A stretch of 64,000 nt of DNA from positions 46,538,608 through 46,602,607 of the forward strand of contig NC_064824.1 of the NCBI RefSeq assembly GCF_024166365.1, in the 5' to 3' direction. Below the pieces are notes generated by a model, which worked only from the letters and a program-made list of their open reading frames with translations, had not been told where the DNA came from and did no database searches. Both the position numbers and the translations under genes were made by a program. Source of the DNA: Elephas maximus indicus (taxonomy: Eukaryota > Chordata > Mammalia > Proboscidea > Elephantidae). This document shows positions 1-12,169 of this stretch, in pieces. Numbering within the stretch: position 1 is the stretch's first letter; each line of letters begins with the position of its first letter.

Positions 1-524
1 CATTTTAAAGTATAAAATTAAGTGTTTTAATTTTTTCGTGGAGTTGTACAACCATCAACAATATTGGATTTTTGAGTATTTTCTTCATTCCAAAAAGAAA
101 CCCTGTAGCCACGCTCATCCTCCTCCCTTCTCCCCTGTACCTGAAAATCACTAATTTACTTTCTCTTTCTATGAATTTGCCCATTTTGGACATTTCGTAT
201 AAATAGAATCATAAAATATGTGGCCTTTTGTGTCTGGCTTCTTTCGTTTAGTATAATGTTTTCAAGGTTCATCCATGTTGTAGCATGTATCAGTACTTCA
301 TTCGTTTTTACTGCCAGATAATATTCCATTGTTTGGATATAGCACACTTTGTTTTTTCATTGATCAGTTCGTTAACATTTGGGTTTTTCCCACTTTTTTG
401 CTCTTACAAATAATGTTGCTGTGAATATTTATGTGCAGGTTTTTGTATAGACATATATATATTTTCTTTTTCTCTCTTGGGTATGTACATAGAAGTAGAA
501 TTGCTCGATTATATGGTAGCTTGG
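1..524 (-). repeat. L1M-type LINE, 3' portion, antisense
   Basis: The text reads as the reverse complement of an old L1M 3' end, with phrases such as aaggttcatccatgttgtagcatgt and ttgctgtgaatatttatgtg. The element is interrupted at about 524 by an AfroSINE and an RTE copy and resumes at about 2336. Confidence 0.8.
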
Positions 525-668
525 AAACCCTGGTGGCGTAGTGGTTAAATGCTATGGCTGCTAACCAAGAGGTCAGCAGTTCGAATCCTCCAGGTTCTCC
601 TTGGAAACTCTATGGGGCAGTTCTACTATGAGTTGAAATCTACTCAATGGCAGTGGGTTTGGTTTTGG
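525..668 (+). repeat. AfroSINE with 13-bp target-site duplication
   Basis: It begins aaaccctggtggcgtagtgg and ends in the gtttggttttgg tail. The word TATGGTAGCTTGG occurs on both sides, at 512-524 and 669-681, with no mismatch. Confidence 0.9.
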
Positions 669-687
669 TATGGTAGCTTGGCATTTC

Positions 688-2335
688 TCAAGCCGAAAGA
701 ACTGAAGAAAAAAATCAAGACTTGAGTTGCAACATTGAAGGATTTTATGGTTAAAATATTGAACAATGCAGGAAGCAACAAAAGAAGATGGAAGAAATAC
801 ACAAAGCCTACTGTACTAAAAAGAATTGGTCAACATTTAGCCATTTCAGAAGGTAGCATATGATCAATAGTATTGAAGGAAGTAATCCAAGCTGTAGTGA
901 AGGCATTGGTGAAAAACAAGGCTCCAGGAATTGATGGAATATCAGTCGAGATGTTTCAGCAAATGGATGCAATGCTGAAAACACTCACTTGTCTGTGCCA
1001 AGAAAATTGGAAGACAACTATTTGGCCATCCAACTGGAAGGTGATCCAACAGAATGTGCAAATTATCGGACAATCTAATTAATAGCACACACAAATAAAA
1101 TTTTGCTGACGATAATTCAAAAATGATTGCAGCAGTACATCGACAGGGAACTGCCAGAAATTCCAGATGCAGAAGAGCACATGGAATAAGAGATATCATT
1201 GCTGTTGTCAAACGGATGTTAGCTGAAAGCACAGAATACCAGAAAGAAGTTTATCTGTGTTTTATTGACTATGCCAAGGCATTTGACTGTGTGGATCATG
1301 ACAAATTTTGGGTAACATTGTGAAGAATGGGAATTCTGGAACATTTAATTGTGCTCATGTGGAACCTGTATACAGACCAAGAGGCAGTTGCTCAAACAGA
1401 GCAAGGGGATACTGCATAATTTAACATCAGGAAAGGTATGTGTCAGGGTTGTATCATTTCACCATACCTAACCAGTCTCTATGCTGAGCAAATAATCTGA
1501 GAAGCTGGACTATACGAAGGAGAGTGCTACATCAGTATTGGAGGAAGACTCATTAACAACTTGCGTTATGCAGATGACACAACCTTGCTTGCTGAAACTG
1601 AAGAGGACTTGAAGCACTTACTGATGAAGATCACAGACTGCAGCCTTCAGTATGTATTACACTTCAACATAAAGAAAATGAAAATCTTCACAACTGAACC
1701 AATAAGCAACATCATGATAAATGGAGGAAAGATTGAAGTTGTCAAGGATTTCATTTTACTTGGATCCACAATCAACAGCCATGGAAGCAGCAGTCAAGAA
1801 ATCAGATAGACATATTGCATTGGGAGAATCTGCTGCAAAGTATTGAAGAGAAAAAAATGTCACTTTGAGGACTAAGTTGTACCTTACCCAAGCATGGTAT
1901 TTTCAATTGCCTCATATGCATGAAAAAGCTGGACAATGAATAAGAAAGAGTGAAGAACTGATGCCTTTGAAATACGGTGTTGATGAAGAATATTGAATAT
2001 ACCATGGACTTCCAGAAGAACAAACAAATCTGTCTTGGAAGAAGTATAGCCAGAATGCTCTTTAGAAACAAGGATGGTGGGACTTTGTCTCATATACTTT
2101 GGACATGTTATCAGGAGGGACCAGTCCCTGGAGAAGGATGTCATACTTGCTAAAGTAGTGGGTCAGCAAAAAGAAGACCCTTAATGAGATGGATTGACTC
2201 CAACAGTGGCTGCAACAATGGGCTGAAACATAGCAATGATTGTGAGGATGGTGCAGGACCAGGCAGCGTTTCGTTCTGTTGGACATAGGGTTGTTATGAG
2301 TCGGAACCGGCTGAATGGCACCTAACAACAACAGC
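688..2335 (+). pseudogene. RTE-clade LINE, 5'-truncated, broken reverse transcriptase
   Basis: Reading frames at 873-1082, 1123-1323 and 1561-1809 spell parts of an RTE reverse transcriptase. KNKAPGIDGISVEMFQQ, then CFIDYAKAFDCVDH (catalytic motif A region) and LRYADDTTLLAET (the YADD box) lie in order but in different frames, so the gene is dead. The 3' end carries the RTE signature atgagtcggaaccggctgaa, then cacctaacaacaaca. It sits inside the L1M, which resumes at once afterwards. Confidence 0.9.
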
Positions 2336-2465
2336 AATGGTAACTCTATGTTTAACTTTTTGAAGCACTGCCAGGTTCTTTTCCAGAATGGCTCCACCAT
2401 TTTACATTCTCACCAGCAGTGTAGGAAGGTTCCAGTTTCTCTATCCTTTCCAACAAAAGCCACTC
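2336..2465 (-). repeat. Continuation of the split L1M element
   Basis: The text continues the L1M antisense 3' region (ccaccattttacattctcac, then cagcagtgtaggaagg) exactly where 1-524 broke off at atggta. This shows that both the SINE and the RTE inserted into it. Confidence 0.75.
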
Positions 2466-3490
2466 ACTTTTGAAACTGCAGTCATGTTTAAATGTAGAAA
2501 CAAAGGAGTAGCTAATTAGTTGCCCAGTCTCATTTATTTAATCTCTGTAGTATCTCTTTTAGTCTGTCTTCTGCTTTCCACACAAACTGCTACCACCTAG
2601 ACCATATAGCTTCATTACTTTTCCTCTGAGAGAAGGAAAGGCTTTCAGAACTCCTCCCCCGCCCCCCCTTTCTCCTTATTTTAGCTCTGCCTGCGTCAAA
2701 TTAAAGCTGTAATTCTGCCACTTGAGTGGTCAAAATCCCTCGATGATTTCCAACTAAGTTAAGTCTAAACCCCTTGGGCTGACATGCAAGGGCTTACATA
2801 GTATATGACCCTTGCCTAATAGTTTGGTCTTAACCCCAACTACTCTCATATAAAATTTCTTCAACGATCCCACCCCTACCTCACCTAAAACCAGATGGAG
2901 TTTGCTAATTCTTCTCTAATATGTCCATAACCTCATCTATTTGTACTAAAATATAATTTCCAAAGAAAGCATGCCTAGAACAATGTCAGGAGCACTGTTG
3001 ACACTAAATAAATTTCTATTGAATAAAAAAAAAAGGATGAAACAAATATTGGTTTACGTACCTCTTCCTGATAAGTCTTCTGAATTCATTTGACATGCTT
3101 ATCAGGCAGTAAACCTCCTGAGGGCAAAGGTTATGCTTCCAACATCTTTCAGTCCCTAGCAGGTGACACTTGGCATATACTAAGTTTTCAATAAATACTT
3201 GTTGAATGAATCACTGAATCAATCAATCAAAACCAAACTGCACTATTCCGTGGACTTTGGACATGCTCTGAGCTTCCCTATCCCTTTGCCTTTGAGAACA
3301 TTGTTCCCTGTGCCTGGAATGCCATCTCTCTCTCTCTCACTCCTGTAAGGTGCATTTCAAGTAACACTTCCTCTAGGATACCTCTCTTTTTCTTACTCCT
3401 GTAAGTACTAACCTCACTTACACTCTTGTAGCACTGCACTATATCTCTCGTGACAGGTCCTATTCTGCCTGCCCTGCACAGGTATCTTTA
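2466..3490 (+). repeat. L2 LINE fragments
   Basis: 2700-2900 matches the L2 body by pattern (aaatccctcgatgatttcca). 3060-3230 is an L2 3' end, with the ttcaataaatacttgttgaa motif and the characteristic (TGAA)n-like tail. 3241-3480 is a second L2 piece (gtgcctggaatgccatctct). 2466-2700 is not assigned. Confidence 0.65.
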
Positions 3491-4314
3491 AACTTATCCA
3501 ACACCCTCCCCCACCTCCCCTTTCCCTTGATCACAACGTGTGTAAGAGAAGAGAATACATATTATTCCCAGAAGAATGCTTTACAAGTAGGTGCATTCTG
3601 AAGGACTGAATCAGGAAATGGAACATTGATTTTTAACTGGTTGGTTGAACTTAAGAGGATACAATAGAACCTCTGCTTTTCCCTTCCCAAATCTGTTCTT
3701 CCTGAGTTTTCCCAGTTCAGTATATGGGGCCATTTACCCCAAATCTGGGAATAATCTTTGATTCCGTCTCTTTACTTATCAATCAGTCAGCAAGTTCTAT
3801 TGATTATACCTCCAAATAGATCTTAACTAATCCAGTTTTCTGTATCACCGTGGCTATCATTCTTGTTCAAGCTGCTTTCATCTTTCACCTCGATTACTGC
3901 AATAGCTTTGCAGCTGGTCTCTTTATTTTCACTCTTTTGTCTTTTTTTTTTTTTTTGATCATGTTAATTTATTTCACTAAATATGATCTATGCATACAAG
4001 TGTTTTTTCCTTCTTCTATATCCAGTTTTTTCTCTTTACTTTGCTACAATGTTTGATCCGTAGAAAATAACATAACGCTATGTATTTGTAAGTTATAAAG
4101 CATAATAATGTAATGGACCACAATGATTTGATCACAAAATCCTGAAACTAGACTTTTATTAACAAATTTCTTCTACCTGGTACACCCTTCCCCTGCCGCA
4201 TCTCCGGCTTTGAAGTATTTTCTCCACATGCACATTGAATATTTCCCCATATTATTATATGTGGAAAATATACTGTCTTCAAATGATTCTCTAGCTGCCC
4301 AAATGAAATTTATT
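3491..4314 (+). repeat. L2 fragment (3740-3925), then unassigned AT-rich sequence
   Basis: cctcgattactgcaatagct and neighbouring text is L2-like. It ends at a poly-T run at 3941-3956. From 3957 to 4314 I recognise nothing; it has no gene-like structure. Confidence 0.5.
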
Positions 4315-5116
4315 CTTTTTTTAAATTTTCGTTGTGCTTTAAGTGAAAGTTTACTAATCAAGTCAGTCTCTCATACAAAAATTTATATACACCTAATTAA
4401 TTGCTCTCCCCTAGTGAGATAGCATACTTCTTCCCTTTACTCTCTATTTTCATGTCCATTCCGCCAGCTTCTGACCCCCTCTACTCTCTGATCTACCCTC
4501 CAGATAGGAGATGCCAACATAGTCTCATGTGTCTACTTGATCCAAGAAGCTCAGCCTTCACCAATATCATTTTTTATCCCATAGTCCATTCCAATCCCTG
4601 TCTGAAGAGTTGACTTTGTAATGGCTCCTGTTTGGGCTAAAAGAAGGTCTGGAACCATGACCTCTGGGGTTCTTCTGGTCTCAGTCAGACCATTAAGTCT
4701 GGTCTCTTTACGAGAATTTGGGGTCTGCACCCCACTGCTCTCCTGCTCCCTCAGAGGTTCTCCGTTGAGCTCCCTGTCAGGGCAGTCATCAGTTGTAGCT
4801 GGGCACCGTCTAGCTCTGCTGGTCTCAGGCCAATGCAGTTTCTGGTTTATGTGGCCCTTTCTGTCGCTTGGGCTCATAATTACCTCGTGTCTTTGGTGTT
4901 CTTCATTCTTCTTTGCTCCAGGTGGGTTGAGATTGCCGCTTGCTAGCTTTTAAGCCACTCTCCAAAGTGGGATGCAGAATGTTTTCTTAATAGATTTTAT
5001 TATGCCAGTTGACTTAAATATCACCTGAAACCATGGTTCCCAAACCCCAGCCCCTGTTACGCTGGCCTTCAAAGCATTCAGTTTATTCAGGAAACTTCTT
5101 TGCTTTTAGTTTAGTC

Positions 5117-7190
5117 CAGCACAATGTTGTATAAGAGTGGTGATAAAGAGCATCCTTGTCTGCTTCCTGATCTCAAGGGGATTGCTTTCAGACTCTCTCC
5201 ATTTAGGATGATGTTGGCTATTGGCTTTGTATAAATGACCTTTATTATGTTGAGCAATTTTCCTTCTATTCCTATTTTGCTGGGAGTTTTTATCATGCAG
5301 AGGTGTTGAACTTTGTCAAATACCTTTTCTGCATCAATTGATAAAATCGTGTGGTTCTTGTCTTTGTTCTATTTATATGATGGATTATATTAGTTGTTTT
5401 TCTAATGTTGACCCATCCCTGCATACCCGGTTTGAGTCCCATTTGATCATGATGAATTATTTTTTTGATATGTTGTTGAATTCTATTGGCTAGAATTTTG
5501 CTGAAGATTTTTACATCTAAGTTCATGAGGCATATAGGTCTGTAATTTTTGTTTTGTTTTGTTTTTTTGTGGAATCTTTACCTGGTTTGGTATCAGGGAT
5601 GTGCTGGCTTCATAGAAGGAGTTTGGGAGTATTCTATCCTTTTCTATGCTCTGAAATACCTTTAGTAGTAGTGGTGTTAACTCTTCTCTGAAGGTTTGGT
5701 AGAACTCTGCAGTGAAACTGTCTGGACCAGGGCTTCTTTTTTTTTGTTGTTGGGAGTTTTTTGATTACCTTTTCAATCTCTTTTTTTTTGTTATTGGTCT
5801 ATTTAGTTGTTCTAAATAGACCCATGTTTGTGTTGGTTTAGGTAGGTAGTGTGTTTAAGTAGTTAGTTTAGGTAGGTAGTGTGTTTAAATCGACCCATGT
5901 TTGTGTTAGTTTAGGTAGGTAGTGTGTTTCTAGGAGTTCATCCATTTCTTCTAGGTTTTCAAATTTGTTAGAGTACAATTTTTCATAGTAATCTGATATG
6001 ATTTTTTTAATTTCCATTGGGCATGTTGTAATATCGCCCATCTCATTTCTTATTTGGGTTATTTGCTTCCTCTCCTGTTTTTCTTTTGTCAGTGTGGCCA
6101 ATGGTTTATCAATTTTGTTAATTTTTTCAAAGGACCAACTTTTGGTCTTTTTAACTCTTTCAATTGTTTTTCTGTTTTCCATTTCATTTAATTCTGCTCT
6201 AATTTTTATTATTTGCTTTCTTCTGGTGCCTGAGGGTTCCTTTCTTGCTCTCTATTTGTTCAAGTAGTAGGGATAATTCTTTGATTTTAGCCCTTTCTTC
6301 TTTTTGGATGTGTGCATTTATTGATATAAATTGACCTCTGAGCACTGCTTTCGCTGTGTCCCAAAGGTTCTGATAGGAGTGTTTTCATTCTCATTGTATT
6401 CTATGAATTTTTTTATTTCATCCTTAATGTCTTCTATAACCCAGTCGTTTTTGAGCAGGGTATTGTGCAGTTTCCAAGTATTTGATTTCTTTTCCCTGCT
6501 TTTTCTGTTATAGATTTCTACTTTTATGGCCTTATCGTCAGAGAAGATGCTTTGTAATGTCAATGTTTTGGATTCTGCTAAGGCTTGCTTTATGACCTAA
6601 TATGTGGTCTAGTCTAGAGAATGTTCCATGTGCACTAGAAAAGAAAGTATACTTGGTTGCTGTTGGGTGGAGTGTTCTGTATATGTCTACGAGGTCAAGT
6701 TGGTTGATTGTGGCGTTTAGATCTTCTGTGTCTTTACTGAGCTTCTTTGTGGATGTCCTGTCCTACACCGAAAGCGGTGTGTTGAAGTCTCTACTATTAT
6801 TGTGGAGCTGTCTATCTCACTTTTCAATGCTGATAGAGTTTGTTTTATGTATCTTGCAGCCCTGTCATTGGGTACTTAAATATTTAATATGGTTATATCC
6901 TCCTGGTATATTGTCCCTTTAATCATTATATAGTGTCTTTCCATATTCTTTATAATGGATTTAACTTTAAAGTCTATTTTGTCAGAAATTAATATTGCCA
7001 CTCCTGCTCTTTTTTGATTGTTGTTAGCTTGATATATTTTTTTCCGTCCTTTGAGTTTTAGTTTGTTTGTGTCTCTAAGTATAAGGTATGCCTCTTGTAG
7101 GCAGCATATAGATGGATCATGGTTTTTAATCCATTCAGTCACTCTCTGTCTCTTTATTGGTGCATTTAGTCCATTTACATTCAGCGTAAT
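5117..7190 (-). pseudogene. L1 ORF2 remnant: endonuclease and partial reverse transcriptase
   Basis: Endonuclease pieces are seen at 6876-7142 (NNNQKRAGVAILISDKIDFK). Reverse transcriptase pieces are at 5293-5526 ([19 protein letters not shown]) and 5111-5296 ([19 protein letters not shown], the motif B region). The frame shifts repeatedly, and the part after motif B, including FADD and the C-terminal region, is deleted. Confidence 0.85.
5837..5929. repeat. Local triplication of a 20-bp word inside L1 ORF2
   Basis: tttaggtaggtagtgtgttt occurs at 5837-5856, 5867-5886 and 5910-5929, with related flanking text (gacccatgtttgtgtt). The sister L1 has the word only once, near 30096. Confidence 0.85.
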
Positions 7191-7655
7191 TACGGATAGG
7201 TATAATTTAGTACTATCATTTTGATGTCTTTTTTTGTGTGTGGTTGACAGTTTCTTTTTCCCACTTAATTTTCTGTGCTGAGTAGTTTATCTTTATATAT
7301 TGTCTTTTCCTCTTATTCGTTATTCTTGGTTTTGTTTCTGCTGAGTCTCTATTTTTTCTTATATTTTATTTTTATGGGTAGGATAGTTTGTCTCCTTTGT
7401 GGTTACCTTAATATTTACCCCTATTTTTCTAAATTTAAACCTAACTTTTATTTCTTTGTATATTGTATCGCCTGGTCTTCCTCTCCATATGAAAGATCTA
7501 TGACTACATTTCTTAGTCCCTCTTTAGTGTTTTAATGTTGTCTTCTTTTACATAATAACATCGCTGTTTCCCTGTTTTGAGGGGTTTTTTTTTATCTTGA
7601 TTTATTTTTGTGATTTCCCTGTCTGGGTTGACATCTGATTGTTCTGTCCAGTGTT

Positions 7656-8683
7656 CTAGTCTTGGGTTGATACCTGATATTGATTTCCTAACCAAAGAAC
7701 TCCCTTTAGAATTTCTTGTAGTTTTGGTTTGGTTTTTATGAATTCCCTAAACTTCTGTTTATCTGTAAATATGCCAATTTCACCTTCATATTTGAGAGAC
7801 AGTTTTGCTGGATATATGATTCTTGGTTGGCAATTTTTTTCCTTCAATGCTTTATATAAGTCATCTGATTGCCTTCTTGCTGGCATGGTTTCTGCTGAGT
7901 AGTCCGAGCTTATTCTTATTGACTCTCCTTTGTAGGTGACTTTTCATTTATCCATAACTGCTCTTAAAATTCTCTCTTTATCTTTGGTTTTGGGAAGTTT
8001 GATTATACTATGTCTTGGTGACTTCCTTTTAAAATCTACCTTATATGGAGTTCACTGACCATCTTGGATAGATATCTTCTCATCTTTCACAATATCAAGG
8101 ACATTTTCTGCCAAAAAATCTTCAACAATTCTCTCTGCATTTTCAGTTGTCCCTCCCTCTTCTGGTACTCCAATCACTTGTAGGTTATTTCTCTTGAGGG
8201 AGTCCCACATGATTCTTAAGGTTTCTTCATTTTTTTTAATTCTTTTATCTTATTTTTCTTAAATTTATTACTGCCATGTGCTTTATCTTCAAGTTCACAA
8301 ATTCTGCCTTCCACTTGCTCAGTTCTGCTCCTCTTTCTATTGTGTTGTCTAATTGTGTAATTTTATTGTTAATCTTCTGAATTTCTGATTGCTTGCAGCT
8401 TATTAAATTTTTCATTATATTCTTGAATAACCTTTTTAATTTCTTCAACTGCTTTATCTGTGTGTTCCTTGGCTTGTTCTGCATATTGCCTGATCTCCTT
8501 CCTGATCTTGTTCCTGATGTCATGAAGAGTTCTGCATATTAATCCTTTGAATTCTGCATCTGGTAATTCCAGGAATGCACCTTCATCCAGAAGATCCGTT
8601 GATTCTTTGTTTTGAGAGCTTGTTGAGGCAATCATGGTCTGTTTCTTTATGTGACTTGATATTGACTGTTTTCTCTGAGCCAT
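7656..8683 (-). pseudogene. L1 ORF1 remnant
   Basis: The start Met is at 8683 (MAQRKQSISSHIKKQT). The Glu/Lys-rich coiled coil follows (YAEQAKEHTDKAVEEIKK), then the C-terminal domain at 7656-7886 (ALKEKNCQPRIIYPAKLSL). Several frames are needed, so it is dead. ORF1p is the nucleic-acid-binding chaperone of L1. Confidence 0.85.
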
Positions 8684-9903
8684 TTATAAGCTATTGTATT
8701 ACTTTATGTTTGCTTACTGTATCCTGGCTTATTGCTTTGTTTTATTTTGATATGCCCAAATGGGTTGCTTGAGTGACCTAGGCTGATGTCCTGTCCCCAG
8801 GTGGCTAGAGCTGTTATCAGGTATATCAGTCTAGGAGTCCATTCAGTTTTCTTGTATGAATTCAGCTCAAGTGTCTGGGTAGCTGATCATCAAGTGTGTG
8901 GTACAGGCTCTGTTCTACAGTCTTAGAGGGGCAGGGGTGATTGGTGTAGGTACCGCTATCTAGTTGCAGCAGGGGGTCATGCTCTGAACAAGGCAGGGGG
9001 CTGACAGCCATCCCCTGTCTGCAAGGAAAGCATGTCCCTGTTCCCTAGAGCGTACAGGTGGGCCGGTTCTGCAGATGGACCTTGGGCACCCAATGCTTTT
9101 GGTTTTAAGAACTGGGAGGTACCAGTTATCCTTAGGCCCCTGTCACAGGTGGCTGGGTGACCTGAGTGGAGCCACCAGTCCTTAGGCCCCTGATGTGGGT
9201 AGGTGAGGACCCTGTTTAATAGGCAAAGTGGTATTAAATATCAAACACCCACCTCTTCACTACACAGCTGAAATTGTTGCAGTCTGCCAACAAGTCCCAC
9301 ACAGGACCATGCAGGGGGGAAGGCTATTCAAAGTCCACAGACCATTTATGCCTGGACAGGAGCCTCTTCTGTCCTGAGCTCCCCTGGTTAGTGGAGCTGG
9401 TAAATTATCTTTTCCCCCAGTTGTGAATTTATTCCTACTCCAAAACCGGGAGGATGGCTCAGGACACTTAATGGGACCCATCTCAAGTCCAGGGAAATCA
9501 ACAGCCACCGAAGGTGGCTTGGGGCTGGGGTGCGGTAAAATGCACGCAAGTACTTAGCTTTTGCTGAGAGCACCGTTATTCTCTGGTTCTGGAGGTGTGA
9601 GTAGGCTGTGCGGCTGGCCGCTTCTCCCTGAGGAAACTACAGCCAAATGCTACCACCAGCCTGCTGCAGCCACTCCTGGGAATGGTGCATGAGGGATCCT
9701 GGCGGTTCAGGTCCGGCAACTCCTCTCCGCTTCTGAACAGTCTCTCCCTCTGCCTGCCTCTCAGTCCATTTTCCAACTTTGCTGTTGATGTTCAGAGCTC
9801 CTAGCTTGTCATAAATATAATGATTTCACTTGTTTTTTCGGGTTTTTGTTGTAAGAGGGATCGCAAGAAGTGTCTGGCTATTCTGCCATCTTGGCCCCGC
9901 CTA
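8684..9903 (-). repeat. L1 5'-UTR (internal promoter region)
   Basis: GC-richer sequence of 1.2 kb upstream of ORF1, matching 32821-34085 in the sister element. It ends with the CAAGATGGC YY1-type motif near 9885-9893. Confidence 0.8.
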
Positions 9904-9984
9904 CTCTTTTGCCTTTTTAAGAGCAAATTTATGTATTCATTTATTAAGCTTATAGTAAATTTACAAATTAAAAAATATACGTCA

Positions 9985-10092
9985 GATTTATGGCTTCTAA
10001 TTGCTCTTTAGATTAAATCCAAATTCCTGTATGTGGCTAGTTCCTATCCTCTCTAGGTTCTGATCTACCAGTCTCCCTTCTGTTCGTCATCT
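9985..10092 (+). repeat. L2 fragment, split by an LTR
   Basis: attaaatccaaattcctgta, then ctctaggttctgatctacca is L2-like text. It is cut at about 10097 by the LTR at 10098-10623 and appears to resume at 10629 (agacactggcctggagt). Confidence 0.6.
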
Positions 10093-10097
10093 ATCAG

Positions 10098-10623
10098 TGT
10101 AATGGATTGAACTGTGTCCCCCCAAAAATGTGTCAACTTGGTTCGGCCATGTGTGGTCGTCCTCCATTTTGTGATTTTCCTATGTGTCATAAACAATAAT
10201 CTCTGCCTGTGGTTAAAGAGGATTAGGGTGAGATGTAACATCCTTGCTCAGATCACATCCCTGATGCAATGTAAAGGGAGTTTCCCTGGGGTGTGGCCTG
10301 CACCACCTTTTCTCTCTCAAGAGATACAAGGAAAAGGAAGCAAACAGAGAGTTGGGGACCTCACATCACTAAGAAAGCAGTGCTGGGAACAGAGTGCATC
10401 CTTTGGACCTGGGGTCCCTGTGCCTGAGAAGCTGCTCAACCATGAAAAGATTGAGGACAAGGACCTTCCTCCAGAGTTGACACAGAGAGATAGAGCCTTC
10501 CGCTGGAGCCGATGCCCCGAATTTGGACTTGTAACCTACTACACTGTGAGAAAATAAATTTCTCTTTGTTAAAGCCACCCACTTGTGGTATTTCTGTTAC
10601 AGCAGCACTAGATGACTAAGACA
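10098..10623 (+). repeat. Solo MaLR (MLT1-type) LTR with ATCAG duplication
   Basis: The element starts TGTAATGGATTGAACTGTGT and ends in TAAGACA, after an AATAAA at 10553-10558 and ttaaagccacccacttgtgg. It is 526 bp and flanked by ATCAG at 10093-10097 and 10624-10628. A 147-codon frame inside is fortuitous. No internal retroviral sequence is present. Confidence 0.85.
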
Positions 10624-10749
10624 ATCAGAGACACTGGCCTGGAGTACAAGGGAGGAGATGTCAATCTTTCTTCCCCTTCTCCTACTAAAAGCTTTGGGCA
10701 AGTCTCTTTAGATCTGGGCTAAACAAAGCAAACAAACAAACAAACAAAA

Positions 10750-10897
10750 AACCCATTGCCTTTGATTCTGACTAATAGCAACCCTATAGGACAGAGTAGA
10801 ACTGCCCCATGGGGTTTCCCAGGAGTGGCTACTGGATTTGAACTGCTGACCTTTTGGTTAGCAGCAAGCTCTTAACTACTACACCAGCAGGGCTCCA
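10750..10897 (-). repeat. AfroSINE
   Basis: Minus-strand copy: ctataggacagagtagaact, then tgctgaccttttggttagca and the ccagcagggctcc head. It starts in a CAAA-rich tail at 10725-10750. Confidence 0.85.
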
Positions 10898-11335
10898 AAC
10901 ACTTACTTGTAAAATGAAGGGAGGAGTCTAAATTATCTTAAATTCTCCTTTTAATTTGATTTTATTCCTAGTTCCTGAAGTCACCTGTCTCTATAGCCAG
11001 GGTGGGTTTTTACCAGAAATCATTTTAAAAACTGCTAGACAATAAAAAATATATATGTGTTTGGTAATGCTATGTTTTAATAATTTATTATGTTCAAACA
11101 AATACATCTTCTGTGCTGAGGAGTATGAAAAAAGTGTTTCATAAAGTATGTAAGTGGCTGAATTATTCTGCTTTCTTCTCATGAATGAGGATTTCAGATA
11201 GTCCCTAAAGTGGCTGCTGCTAGTTCATATGTGCCATGTTGATTTATTTTGCTGACATATTACTTTACCAAAGTAGTTATAGTTATTATTATTATTATTA
11301 AAAATCTTTTTTTGTTGTTATTGGGAGGGGGGTAT
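10898..11335. other. Unassigned AT-rich sequence with a short TTA repeat
   Basis: No gene or named repeat is seen. A (TTA)n run lies at about 11285-11301. Confidence 0.4.
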
Positions 11336-12052
11336 ATTAGTATCCTGTTGCTATAACAAATTACCAGAAACTTGGTAACTTAAGACACACAAATTTATCA
11401 TCTTACAATTCTAGAAGTCAGAAGCCTGAAATGGGTCTCACTGGGTATCAGCAGAGCTGTGTTCCTTCTGGAGGATCTGGAAGGAGAACCCACTTCTTTG
11501 CCTTTTCCAGCTTCTAGAGGTTACCTCTGGAGCCCTGGTGGAGCAGTGGTTCAGCTCTTGGCTGCTAATTGAAAGGTCTGTGGTTCAAACCCACCAGCCA
11601 TAATCTGATTCTGTAAAGATTTATAGCCTTAAAACCCTATGGGGAAGTTCTACTCTGCCCTATAGAGTGGTTAAGAGTTGAGATTGACTGGACCGCAATG
11701 GGTAGAGGTTGGCTGCATCTTGGCTCATGGCCCCCTCCCAACTTCAAAGGCAGCAATGCCAGGTTGAGTCCTTCTGACCTGTCATCACTCCAACACTGAC
11801 TCTTCTGCCTCCTTCTTCCACATTTAAAGGAGACTTGTGATTATATTGGGCACATCAGATAACCCTGGATAATCTCTTAATTTTAAGGATGGTTTATTGT
11901 GAAAAAAAAAATTTTTTTTTTTTTTTTTAGTTGATTAGCAGCCGTAATTCCATCTGTAGCCTTAATTCCTTCTTGCCATGTAACATAACATATTCACAGG
12001 GTCCAGGGATTAGGACATGCACATCCTTGGGGGCCATTATTCCACCTACCAT
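11336..12052 (-). repeat. MLT1-type LTR, antisense, split by an AfroSINE
   Basis: attagtatcctgttgctata, then acaaattaccagaaacttgg is the reverse complement of an MLT1 3' end. The rest follows at 11709-12052 (aatgccaggttgagtccttc and ggccattattccacctacca). A poly-A/poly-T tract at 11901-11929 lies within. Confidence 0.75.
11527..11706 (+). repeat. AfroSINE inside the MLT1 LTR
   Basis: tggagccctggtggagcagt to gaccgcaatgggtagagg. TAGAGGTT occurs on both sides and is the probable target duplication. Confidence 0.8.
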
Positions 12053-12169
12053 GGCGGGGCACGGGGAGGATCTTTATCAATGACTCTTTTAGTTCTTGAG
12101 GGCTTTTTATTACCCCATCTCCTCCTTCCCAAAGGCAAATCAGATACATATTTTGAGGTGGACTGGGTG

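Larger units (their letters stand above)
4315..9903 (-). mobile_element. L1 LINE, minus strand, internally deleted
   Basis: The poly(A) end is at 4315 (poly-T on plus) and the 5' end is at about 9903, where the minus strand begins near GGGGCCAAGATGGCAGAATA, a YY1-type L1 start. The order is 3'-UTR 4315-5116, ORF2 remnant 5117-7190, ORF1 remnant 7656-8683 and 5'-UTR 8684-9903. Compared with the L1 at 24754-34085, about 1.9 kb is missing at 5116/5117. Both ORFs are broken. Confidence 0.9.

Noticed and set aside
525..600. tRNA-like A and B boxes in AfroSINE heads
   Set aside because: They belong to tRNA-derived SINEs; no cloverleaf of a working tRNA gene is present.
4621..4953. 110-codon plus frame
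   Set aside because: It is the antisense of an L1 3'-UTR.
10114..10557. 147-codon plus-strand open frame
   Set aside because: It lies wholly inside the solo LTR, spans its poly(A) signal region and has no recognisable domain.
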